64,000 bases of DNA from Treponema denticola ATCC 35405 (lineage in GTDB: Bacteria > Spirochaetota > Spirochaetia > Treponematales > Treponemataceae), in assembly GCF_000008185.1 (NCBI RefSeq), contig NC_002967.9, forward strand, positions 1,240,001 to 1,304,000, given 5' to 3'. A program made the position numbers and the translations under genes. Position 1 is the first letter of the stretch; every line of letters begins with the position of its first letter. Under the pieces are notes generated by a model. It made no database searches, was not told the DNA's origin, and saw nothing but the letters and a program-made list of their open reading frames with translations. Positions 8,581-16,824 of the stretch are shown here, piece by piece.

Positions 8581-9630
8581 ATGGCTGTAGCACCTGCAAA
8601 AGAAAGAGGCAGTTCAAAAAAAGGTAAGGATATTAATTCTCTTACCGGAAGACAAAAGGCTGCAATATTCTTAGTATCTCTCGGAGGTGAAATCTCCGCT
8701 AAAATAATGGAAAGACTTCGTGAAGATGAAGTCGAAAAAATAGTTTTTGAGATTGCAAGAACCGAAACTGTGGAAGCGGAATTAAAAGATGCCGTTCTCC
8801 AAGAGTTTCAGGATTTAATGACTGCTCAAAACTTTATAACAACAGGCGGTATAGACTATGCAAGGGATGTTCTGGAAAAAACTTTTGGTAGCCAAAAAGC
8901 TATCGAAATAATAAACAGACTCACGAGCTCTCTCCAAGTTCGTCCATTTGATTTTATTCGAAGAACTGATCCTGCGCACTTATTGAACTTCATTCAGCAA
9001 GAGCATCCACAGACAATTGCTTTGATTCTTGCCTACCTTGAGCCGCAAAAGGCCTCGGTGATTTTGCAAAATCTTCCCGATGAAATTCAAAGCGATGTAG
9101 CAAGACGCGTTGCAACCATGGATACAACTTCCCCCGATGTTCTCCGTGAAGTTGAACGCGTTTTGGAAAAGAAGCTTTCTACTGTTTCAAGTGAAGACTA
9201 TACTGCAGCGGGCGGTGTCGACAGCATCGTTGAGATTCTTAACCTTGTTGACCGTTCTTCTGAAAAATCCATTATCGAATCTCTTGAAGACGAAGATCCC
9301 GACTTGGCAGAAGAAATCAAGAAGAAGATGTTCGTATTCGAAGACATTGTTATGCTTGACGATAGATCCATCAGTAAGGTTCTGCGCGAAGTTAATAACG
9401 ATGAAATGGCTAAAGCTCTTAAACAGGTTGATGCCGAAGTTCAAGATAAGATATTTAGGAATATGTCTAAGCGTGCAGGTGCCATGCTCCGCGATGAAAT
9501 GGAATACATGGGACCGATACGTGTTAAAGATGTTGAAGAAGCTCAGCAGAAGATTGTTTCGATTATCAGACACTTGGAGGATAAGGGTGAAATTGTTATC
9601 GCCAGATCCGAAGAGGATGAATTGGTATAA
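8581..9630 (+). CDS. fliG: Flagellar motor switch protein FliG
   Basis: Rotor protein that contacts the stator and, with FliM and FliN, switches rotation. Three FliG domains are recognisable: an N-terminal FliF-binding region (LTGRQKAAIFLVSLG), a middle domain with the EHPQTIALILAYLEPQKAS motif, and a C-terminal torque domain with charged MLDDRSISKVLREV and GPIRVKDVEEAQQKI. At 349 residues it is of the usual size. It has a strong ribosome site in the end of fliF (GGAGGAATAAT). Some treponemes carry a second fliG elsewhere; this operon copy is the likely FliG2-type motor protein, an assignment based on operon position only. Confidence 0.96.
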   Translation: MAVAPAKERGSSKKGKDINSLTGRQKAAIFLVSLGGEISAKIMERLREDEVEKIVFEIARTETVEAELKDAVLQEFQDLMTAQNFITTGGIDYARDVLEKTFGSQKAIEIINRLTSSLQVRPFDFIRRTDPAHLLNFIQQEHPQTIALILAYLEPQKASVILQNLPDEIQSDVARRVATMDTTSPDVLREVERVLEKKLSTVSSEDYTAAGGVDSIVEILNLVDRSSEKSIIESLEDEDPDLAEEIKKKMFVFEDIVMLDDRSISKVLREVNNDEMAKALKQVDAEVQDKIFRNMSKRAGAMLRDEMEYMGPIRVKDVEEAQQKIVSIIRHLEDKGEIVIARSEEDELV

Positions 9631-9650
9631 AATAAAACGGAGAATTGCTT

Positions 9651-10577
9651 ATGGCTAAGACTATTTTTAGAGGCTTTGAGGTAAACAAAAACAATAACGA
9701 TGTAGTGTTTTTACAGCTTAATAAAACTTTTCAAGAAGAACCTGAAGAAATTATTGAAGAAAAGGTTCCGGTTTATGAAGGTCCGACTGTTGAAGATTTA
9801 AAAAAAGAAGCTGAGGATTTTAAACTCGAATGGGAAAAGCAAAAAGAAAAAATGATTTCCGATGCTAAAGCTGAAGCCGATAAAATTATTGAAGATGCTC
9901 AAAATGCAGCCTTTGATGAGGTAAAAAGGCAGACAGATGAAGCTCAAGTTATTGCTCAAAATGCAAAAAAAGATGCTGAAGATATTATAGCCGAAGCCGA
10001 GCAAAAAGCCAGAGATATAATAGCCGATTCCGAAAAAAACAAAGATTCCGTAAACCGTGATGCTTATAAAGAAGGTTTTAATCGCGGCCGTGAAGAAGGT
10101 TTTAAAGAAGGAAATCTTGAAGTGCAACGCCTAACCGATCGTCTTCATACAATAATAAATAAGACAATGGATAGGCGCCAAGAAATTCTTTCTGAAACCG
10201 AGCAGCAAATAGTGGATCTTGTTCTTTTGATGACAAGAAAGGTTGTTAAAGTTATTTCCGAAAATCAGAGAAATGTTGTAGTTTCCAATGTTGTTCATGC
10301 TTTACGAAAAGTAAAGGGCAGGGGTGATGTGGTTATACGAGTTAATCTTGCTGATGTTAAGATGACTACGGAACACATTCAAAACTTCATATCCGCTGCA
10401 GAAAATATTAAAAATATTACGGTGGTTGAAGATTCTACTGTTGATCAAGGCGGATGTATCATTGAAACGGACTTCGGAGCAGTGGATGCACGTATAGCAA
10501 GTCAGCTTAACGAACTTGAGCAAAAGATTTTGGAAATATCTCCTATTAAAACAAAGATAAAGACCGGAAATATTTAA
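9651..10577 (+). CDS. fliH: Flagellar export regulator FliH
   Basis: Partner of the FliI ATPase in the type III export apparatus. It has a long Glu/Ala/Lys-rich heptad region (about residues 45-135) with an EGFNRGREEGFKEG Gly-repeat type helix. A conserved FliH/YscL C-terminal domain follows (VDLVLLMTRKVVKVISENQ to DARIASQLNELEQKI). 308 residues, longer than enteric FliH as usual in spirochetes. The ATG at 9651 is preceded by CGGAGA; a TTG six bases upstream is less likely. It ends 9 bp before fliI. Confidence 0.9.
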   Translation: MAKTIFRGFEVNKNNNDVVFLQLNKTFQEEPEEIIEEKVPVYEGPTVEDLKKEAEDFKLEWEKQKEKMISDAKAEADKIIEDAQNAAFDEVKRQTDEAQVIAQNAKKDAEDIIAEAEQKARDIIADSEKNKDSVNRDAYKEGFNRGREEGFKEGNLEVQRLTDRLHTIINKTMDRRQEILSETEQQIVDLVLLMTRKVVKVISENQRNVVVSNVVHALRKVKGRGDVVIRVNLADVKMTTEHIQNFISAAENIKNITVVEDSTVDQGGCIIETDFGAVDARIASQLNELEQKILEISPIKTKIKTGNI

Positions 10578-10586
10578 GGTGCCGAT

Positions 10587-12011
10587 ATGGTAGATCTGTT
10601 TGATAAATATACCAATGCTGTCTCAGAAACCGATCCGATAAAATTTACCGGACGTGTAGTCCGTGTTCATGATAAATTAATTGAAAGTGAAGGTCCTGTG
10701 GCTTCCGTAGGAGAACTTTGCCAGATTATTACGGATGATAATCCTGATGGATTAAAGGCTGAGGTTGTAGGCTTAAACGGAACTATCGTTCAGCTTATGA
10801 GTTATACCGATGTGCAAGGTGTAAAAATAGGTGACCTTGTTATTGCAAGCGGAGAAATTCTATCCGTCCCGGTTGGAAATATTTTACTGGGCCGTGTTGT
10901 AGATGCTTTATGTAAATCTGCTGACGGTAAACCTGAGCCTTATTCGGCAAAAAGATATCCTGTTGTAGCTTCTCCCCCGGATGCTATGACCCGAAAGCCC
11001 ATAAGACAAAGAATAGTTACCGGTATCCGTGCTATCGATAGTCTTTTGGCAGTGGGGCGCGGACAGCGTCTTGGTATTTTTGCAGGTACCGGTATCGGAA
11101 AATCTACCTTGCTTGGAATGATAGCTCGAAACACAAATGCCGACGTAAATGTTATAGCTCTTATAGGAGAGCGCGGACGTGAAGTTTTGGATTTTATTGA
11201 GCATGATCTGGGACCTGAAGGTTTAAAACATTCGGTAATTGTAAGTGCAACCTCCGATCAAAGTGCTCTTGCAAGAATAAGAGGAGCATACACCGCTACG
11301 GCCATTGCAGAATACTTTAGAGATCAAGGAAAAGATGTTATGCTTCTTTTTGATTCCGTAACACGCTTTGCTATGGCACAAAGAGAGATAGGACTTGCCA
11401 TAGGAGAGCCTCCTGCAACTCGCGGATATACTCCCAGTGTTTTTAGTTCGCTTCCTAAACTGCTTGAAAGAAGCGGTACCTCCGAAAAAGGTTCCATTAC
11501 AGGATTTTATACCGTATTAGTTGAAGGTGACGATATGAACGAGCCGATTTCGGATGCCGTACGAGGTATTTTAGATGGTCATATTGTATTGGATAGAAAT
11601 CTTGCCGAAAGAGGACAATATCCTGCCGTTAATGTTTTAAAAAGTATTTCCAGATTATCCAACAGAGTATCGGGACCAAACACAAAGGATGCATCAAAAC
11701 GAATGCGCACATTATTAAAAGACTATACCGAATCCGAAGATATGATAAATCTCGGTGCTTATCAAAAAGGAAGCAGTGCAGCAATCGATGATGCTATCGA
11801 TCACTATCCGCGTATTTATGATTTTTTAACACAAGAGGTGGATGATCCTGCAAAACTAAAAGACACTTTACAAAAACTTTCGGATATTACGGGTATAGAT
11901 ATTCCTCCCGAAGAATTTGATGAAGCAGGTTTGGGTGTTGGGGCTATAAAAAAATATGCTCAAAGTTCTGAGGCCTCCGCATTATATAAACCGGATCGAG
12001 AGGTTAATTAA
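10587..12011 (+). CDS. fliI: Flagellum-specific ATP synthase FliI
   Basis: Cytoplasmic ATPase that energises substrate loading in flagellar type III export, related to F1 beta subunits. Walker A AGTGIGKST is at residues 166-174. The RGREVLDFI and VMLLFDSVTRFAMAQREIGLA segments and GEPPATRGYTPSVFS are hallmarks of the family. 474 residues, slightly longer than enteric FliI. The stop overlaps the fliJ ATG by one base (TAATG), so FliI and FliJ are coupled. Confidence 0.97.
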   Translation: MVDLFDKYTNAVSETDPIKFTGRVVRVHDKLIESEGPVASVGELCQIITDDNPDGLKAEVVGLNGTIVQLMSYTDVQGVKIGDLVIASGEILSVPVGNILLGRVVDALCKSADGKPEPYSAKRYPVVASPPDAMTRKPIRQRIVTGIRAIDSLLAVGRGQRLGIFAGTGIGKSTLLGMIARNTNADVNVIALIGERGREVLDFIEHDLGPEGLKHSVIVSATSDQSALARIRGAYTATAIAEYFRDQGKDVMLLFDSVTRFAMAQREIGLAIGEPPATRGYTPSVFSSLPKLLERSGTSEKGSITGFYTVLVEGDDMNEPISDAVRGILDGHIVLDRNLAERGQYPAVNVLKSISRLSNRVSGPNTKDASKRMRTLLKDYTESEDMINLGAYQKGSSAAIDDAIDHYPRIYDFLTQEVDDPAKLKDTLQKLSDITGIDIPPEEFDEAGLGVGAIKKYAQSSEASALYKPDREVN

Positions 12012-12475
12012 TGAAAAGGTTTGAGTTTCGGCTTGAAAAACTTTTGAACTTACGCGAATTTTATGAACATCAGGCAGAAATTGACTTGGCTCATGCCATT
12101 GCTCATAAAGATTATATAGATCTGCAATTAAAGCAGATTGCTAAGTTAAAAGTAAAAACAGGTACCGAATTTAATCCTGAGACCGATAAAATTGATATAA
12201 CCGATCTTCATAATGCCCAAAATTATATTATACTCTTAGATAAAAAAAAGGATGAATTATTAGAAAAACTAGTTCTTGCAGAACAAATTATTGAAGAAAA
12301 AAGAAAGATTTACATTGAGGCTGCATCAAAACGCAAAGTAATTTCAAAATTAAAAGAAAAAAAACGGGCGCTATGGGAAAAAGAAAATATAAAAGCGGAA
12401 GAAACATATATCGATGATATTGTTACTTATAAATTCGGTCAAAATAAAACAATTGCAGTTAATAACTATAATTAA
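12011..12475 (+). CDS. fliJ: Flagellar export chaperone FliJ
   Basis: Small, almost wholly alpha-helical coiled-coil protein (154 residues) starting MKRFEFRLEKLLNLREF, the typical FliJ opening. It escorts substrates and couples FliI to the export gate. It contains two charged heptad stretches (about residues 5-55 and 75-135). The call rests on the opening motif, length and position right after fliI, because FliJ sequences diverge strongly. It is the last recognisable flagellar gene of the run; the next gene begins 14 bp later. Confidence 0.88.
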   Translation: MKRFEFRLEKLLNLREFYEHQAEIDLAHAIAHKDYIDLQLKQIAKLKVKTGTEFNPETDKIDITDLHNAQNYIILLDKKKDELLEKLVLAEQIIEEKRKIYIEAASKRKVISKLKEKKRALWEKENIKAEETYIDDIVTYKFGQNKTIAVNNYN

Positions 12476-12489
12476 TTAAGGATGAGTAC

Positions 12490-14922
12490 ATGTTAAGTGT
12501 TTTTTTAGAAATAATATATGAAAGACAATTGCGTAAAATTAATTTGAAAATCCTTACCGATTTTATTAACTTAATAAAGGAAGAATCTTTATCAAACGGA
12601 GCAGAGTTTATACAGGTTCAAGGCGGATTTTATTTTTTATTTAAAAAAAAATCGATTGCTTATGCCTTTTCTACTGCCAGATTTTTATATAATGTAAATA
12701 AAATATTAATTTCATATAAAAATAAAATTTCCGAAGTAAGATGTATTACCGACTATTATGAAGAAGATGTTTCAAATGAAGCTTTATTCGAATCTTTATC
12801 CTTGTATAAAAAACAATTAATACCGGAGATGGGAATGTTTGCTTCAAGAGAGGCCGCCAATAAACTTTCTAAATATATTGATTTTAATGAAACGGATTCT
12901 TCAATTTTGTTATGTAATGCATTTAAATTTTTTGAAAATATTAATTTAACTTCTAATAAAAATGCCGATAAGAATGCTTCTATAATATTGCATCGGAATG
13001 ATAATTATTTTTGGTCTATATATAATTTTATTTTGGCTAATCCTTTGGATAATGATTCTTTAAAAGCCATGAGTAATGAAGATAGAATTTCTTTTTTAGC
13101 TACAAAAAATGTTTATATTTATCTAAAAAAACATAGATTTTCTAAGGATATGCCTCAATATTTTATCGATGCTTTTTTGACAAATGCTGCAATATACTTA
13201 AAAAATTACATAAAAAAACAAAATGGAAGGAGGTCTGTAAAAGTTTTAATAGATAATCTTAACGATAAAAAAAATTTGGACGAAGCTGAAAAAATATATG
13301 CAGTTAATAAATATATGGAAATAGAGGCTTTGGATTCTTCTTTACCTTCAATATATAATATTCCTGATGATTTATTACAGCTGATATATATTATTCTTGT
13401 TTCAAGTAAATATTTTTTCTATGATGAGATTACAGATTTTTTAGTTTCATTGAATAAAAGCAAGGCTTTTTTTGATGATGTTTATGCTTGGATGTATTCA
13501 ATGGGGATTATTTTAGTTGAGAATAATATCTATGCCGTGCCTTATGGCTTACCTGAAATTATTGAAAGACGTATTAATCTTAGCAAAAACATGGTAGATT
13601 CAAATATAACCGAATATTTATGGGCTAAATATAAAAAAGGAATTTTAAATGCAAATTCCGATGCAGAAAAAATATTCGATTCTTTAAATTTTAAATGTAA
13701 ACCCGATTTTTTGCTTGCTTCAATATTTCATAATTATTCCGACTCTTCTATTGAAGGTTTAGATCTAAAGAAATATAAGAATGAAATTTTTTATGACGCA
13801 TTAAAATATTATCAAAATTCTATTATTGCAAATATAGATGATAGTACTGCAAAATCCTATGCATATTTAAAAACTGCAATCGGTTTTTTTCAAGAAAATA
13901 AATTGGAATCGGGAGAGTATAGAGCTTTTTCTTTGCTTGCCTTCTTTAATTTAATGCAAAATAAAATATCCGATGCTATTACTTATTTTTCTTATGCTCT
14001 TGATAATGCCGAGCATTCTCATGATACATCCTTTATCTGTGATGCATTATTTAATATTAGTATCGTTTATTTCTTACAAAATAACTTAAAGCAATCTATA
14101 ACTTTTTTAGATCGTTTAGCTGCTGCCGTTGATGAATATTTTGAACAGGATTGGAAAATTCCATATCTTTTTATGAAAGGCCGTGTTTATTTGCAAATAG
14201 GAGAATTTAATAAGGCTGCAGACAGTTTTAGAATGGCATCGGATTTTGCTGATTTATATTTTGATAAAATAGAACCGTTATGTAAATCTTGGTATGGCCG
14301 TTCTTTAATTTATATGGGACAAATAAAAAACGGTCAAGAGATTTTAATAAAATATATCGATTATACCGATGATGCATTATTATTTTTGCTTGAATCTTTT
14401 TTATTCTATCCTGTTTTAAATAATGACTTTGAAAAAATGGATTTGGATATATCTTCTATTTATAGTGCATATAATAATTCCGGCCTAACGGATTTTATAA
14501 ACTTAAAATCAGGTTTTAGTATTGCTGAAGATCTGATCTGGTCCAATATATATGACATGTCTATTGGGAAAAAGATGTTTGATGCTTTTTATAATTATTA
14601 TAATTGTAAAATTAACTTTTCAAAGATGTATGATATTGAAGAATGTAAGATTCTTTTATCAAATCTGGAAGCATCGGCTGTTGAATCCCTGTATCAAAAT
14701 GATCCTTATTCATCTTTATATATGTATCTATGTTATGATTTATCTGTTAAGTTATACGGGGAAAATTCTTCTCAAACTATTGCTTATCTAAGCAAGGCTT
14801 TTAAATCAATGCAAAAAAATGTATTGGCGATAGGTGAAAACGATATACGTGACAAGTATATGCAAAATAATTTATGGAACTCAAAACTTTTTAAGGTTGC
14901 GAAGAATCAAAAACTTATTTAA
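12490..14922 (+). CDS. Large TPR-type protein of unknown function downstream of fliJ
   Basis: Not recognised as a named family. The 810-residue protein is rich in Asn, Ile, Lys, Tyr and Phe and the gene is markedly more AT-rich than the flagellar genes before it. The first third has no clear motif. From about residue 460 to 640 there are TPR-like helical pairs (KSYAYLKTAIGFFQENKLESG, YRAFSLLAFFNLMQNKI, LFNISIVYFLQNNLKQSI, YLFMKGRVYLQIGEFNKAA). No signal peptide or clear membrane segment is visible. It starts 14 bp after fliJ with AAGGATGAG as ribosome site, so it is probably co-transcribed with the operon. A role in flagellar assembly is suggested by location only. Confidence 0.8.
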   Translation: MLSVFLEIIYERQLRKINLKILTDFINLIKEESLSNGAEFIQVQGGFYFLFKKKSIAYAFSTARFLYNVNKILISYKNKISEVRCITDYYEEDVSNEALFESLSLYKKQLIPEMGMFASREAANKLSKYIDFNETDSSILLCNAFKFFENINLTSNKNADKNASIILHRNDNYFWSIYNFILANPLDNDSLKAMSNEDRISFLATKNVYIYLKKHRFSKDMPQYFIDAFLTNAAIYLKNYIKKQNGRRSVKVLIDNLNDKKNLDEAEKIYAVNKYMEIEALDSSLPSIYNIPDDLLQLIYIILVSSKYFFYDEITDFLVSLNKSKAFFDDVYAWMYSMGIILVENNIYAVPYGLPEIIERRINLSKNMVDSNITEYLWAKYKKGILNANSDAEKIFDSLNFKCKPDFLLASIFHNYSDSSIEGLDLKKYKNEIFYDALKYYQNSIIANIDDSTAKSYAYLKTAIGFFQENKLESGEYRAFSLLAFFNLMQNKISDAITYFSYALDNAEHSHDTSFICDALFNISIVYFLQNNLKQSITFLDRLAAAVDEYFEQDWKIPYLFMKGRVYLQIGEFNKAADSFRMASDFADLYFDKIEPLCKSWYGRSLIYMGQIKNGQEILIKYIDYTDDALLFLLESFLFYPVLNNDFEKMDLDISSIYSAYNNSGLTDFINLKSGFSIAEDLIWSNIYDMSIGKKMFDAFYNYYNCKINFSKMYDIEECKILLSNLEASAVESLYQNDPYSSLYMYLCYDLSVKLYGENSSQTIAYLSKAFKSMQKNVLAIGENDIRDKYMQNNLWNSKLFKVAKNQKLI

Positions 14923-14935
14923 CCTTGGAATATTT

Positions 14936-16138
14936 ATGAAACGTTTTATACCCGCTTTTTTTTATTGTTTTTTTATTTATACGGCTCTTTTTAGTGATAA
15001 TGAAAGTATCAAAGCTTATATTTCGGAAATGAGTATAGAAGACAAGGCTGCTCAAGTTTTAATGATGAGTATTGAAGGAAAAAAAACTTTTCCGCCTTAT
15101 TTAAGCTCTTATTTTGATTCTTATACACCCGGTGCTTTTGTTTTATTCGGATATAATTTTTCGGATACTCCTGAAGCTTGTGCTTCTTATATAAAATCGG
15201 TTAAGCAGTCTATACAAAATTTATCTAAATCAAAAACGTTTGTACCGCCTTTTTTTGCATCCGATTTTGAAGGCGGGCGTGTTTATCGAATTCGAAAAAT
15301 AGGATCGCCTCTGCCTTCACCAAGAGAAGTAGCAGAAACATTAACGGAAGAAGGGGCTTTAGCTCTATATACTCATACGGCAGAACAAATACACCTATTG
15401 GGTATACATTTAAACTTAGCTCCGATTGTTGAAAAAGAAAGATCCAAAGATGCCGGTTTCTTGGATGATCGTATTTTTTCCAATGATGAAGATGTTTTAG
15501 TAAAATATGCAGATGCTTTTATTTCCGGAATGAAAAAGGGCGGATTGCTTTCTACCGTTAAACATTTTCCCGGAAATGCAGAAACTGATCCGCACTTTTC
15601 AAAAAGCATTATTGATGTTGATGAAAATATTTTTTATAAGGATTTTATTTCTCCTTTTCGCCGAATTCTTTATGGTACCGATGAAGCCGTGTTAATTTCT
15701 CATGCTGAAGTTTCTTTTATAGATAAAAAACCTTTTTGTTTTTCAAAAAAGGGAATAGAAAAGTTTTTGCGTACCGAATTAAAATTTTCAGGTTTAATTA
15801 TTACTGATGATATGGCGATGAAAGCTCTTAAGACAGATGGACGCACGACAGCAGATAATGTGCTTTTAGCCCTTGATGCCGGTTGTGATATGGTTATGTG
15901 TTCCGAACCTAAGTTTAAAGAGCTTGTAGAAGCAATTTCAAAAAAAATGAAAAACGAGCCCGATTTTCTTAAAAGAATTGATGATGCGGTATTTAATATT
16001 TTAAAAACAAAAATAAAGATGGGCATTATTGATGAATCATTGAAGCCTATAGAAAAATACAAATTTAATAAAGAAAAATTTTATAAGGCGAAAAAAGCTG
16101 CGGAAGATATTTTAAAAAAATCAAATGAACCTAAATAA
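14936..16138 (+). CDS. Exported glycoside hydrolase family 3 protein (NagZ-like)
   Basis: Probable beta-N-acetylhexosaminidase or related GH3 glycosidase. From ATG 14936 the 400-residue protein begins with a signal peptide (MKRFIPAFFYCFFIYTALF). The GH3 TIM-barrel motifs follow: FFASDFEGGRVYRI, KHFPGNAETDPHFS (the NagZ KHFPGHG..DSH catalytic loop, here altered to N-A and D-P-H) and ITDDMAMKAL, with the aspartate expected to be the nucleophile. Substrate is probably peptidoglycan-derived or host glycan; the altered loop makes exact specificity uncertain. An in-frame start at 14834 lies inside the previous gene. The 3' end overlaps the convergent troR by 8 bp. Confidence 0.85.
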   Translation: MKRFIPAFFYCFFIYTALFSDNESIKAYISEMSIEDKAAQVLMMSIEGKKTFPPYLSSYFDSYTPGAFVLFGYNFSDTPEACASYIKSVKQSIQNLSKSKTFVPPFFASDFEGGRVYRIRKIGSPLPSPREVAETLTEEGALALYTHTAEQIHLLGIHLNLAPIVEKERSKDAGFLDDRIFSNDEDVLVKYADAFISGMKKGGLLSTVKHFPGNAETDPHFSKSIIDVDENIFYKDFISPFRRILYGTDEAVLISHAEVSFIDKKPFCFSKKGIEKFLRTELKFSGLIITDDMAMKALKTDGRTTADNVLLALDAGCDMVMCSEPKFKELVEAISKKMKNEPDFLKRIDDAVFNILKTKIKMGIIDESLKPIEKYKFNKEKFYKAKKAAEDILKKSNEPK

Positions 16139-16799
16139 TAATTTTTTCGACAAATATATTTTTTAAAATCATCGTGGAACAAGATATTTTATTCCCATCT
16201 ATTATTATCTCGGCTAAACCGCTTTCTTCATTTTTATTTTGAAGTATGATTTTTGAATTTAATTTTAAATTTATTGTTTTATAATATTCAAATTGAGCAT
16301 CCGTTCCTGTAAGTCTTGATATCGAATATTCTATTCCGCATTTTACTTTATCTAAACTTGAATCTGTACATGTATATTCCTTTTGATTTTTTCTGGGTAT
16401 CATTGCTCCATGGGGATCCCTTTTAGGATGTCCTAAATATTTGTCTATTTTATCTATTAAAAGATCCGAGGCTGCATGTTCTAAATTCTCTGCCTCATTA
16501 TGAATGTTTTTTCCGTCCATTTTAAGTGTCTGAAATAAAAAGGTTTCAATTAATCTATGCCTCCTTAAAATATTAAGACCGTACTTTTTACCTTTTTCGG
16601 TTAGCCTGCATCCTATCCGGTTTTGATATTCTATGTATTTTTCTTTTTCAAGTTTCTTTGCCATTGATGTTGCCGTACCGGGAGTAACATGTAATAGTTT
16701 TGCAAGTTCACCGGTGGTAATTTTTTCTTTATCACTTTCCGACAAAAATTTGACGATAGCTTTTAAATAATTTTCGGTTGTAATTTGCGAGATTTTCAC
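16131..16799 (-). CDS. troR: DtxR/MntR-family metal-dependent repressor TroR
   Basis: Metal-sensing transcriptional repressor of the upstream tro transport genes. Residues 1-70 form a winged helix (TTENYLKAIVKFL, GELAKLLHVTPGTATSMAKKLE, LTEKGKKYG). Residues 75-140 are the metal-binding and dimerisation domain (RRHRLIETFLF, EAENLEHAAS, HPKRDPHGAMIP), and residues from about 150 resemble a FeoA/SH3-like third domain. The position equal to DtxR Met10 or MntR Asp8 is Asn10 and that equal to MntR Glu11 is Lys13, so metal selectivity may differ. The start is GTG with AGGAGG upstream. It is last in the operon, so it likely represses its own transcription via the palindrome upstream of troA. Confidence 0.92.
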   Translation of the reverse strand: MKISQITTENYLKAIVKFLSESDKEKITTGELAKLLHVTPGTATSMAKKLEKEKYIEYQNRIGCRLTEKGKKYGLNILRRHRLIETFLFQTLKMDGKNIHNEAENLEHAASDLLIDKIDKYLGHPKRDPHGAMIPRKNQKEYTCTDSSLDKVKCGIEYSISRLTGTDAQFEYYKTINLKLNSKIILQNKNEESGLAEIIIDGNKISCSTMILKNIFVEKIII

Positions 16800-16824
16800 T
16801 CTTCCTCCTAAGAATTCATTTCAC

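Noticed and set aside
9110-9658. 182-codon plus-strand frame overlapping fliG
   Set aside because: It is a frame-shifted shadow of the clearly functional fliG; no start signal or homology.
14834-14935. N-terminal extension of the GH3 protein
   Set aside because: It lies inside the preceding gene, and the ATG at 14936 begins a proper signal peptide.
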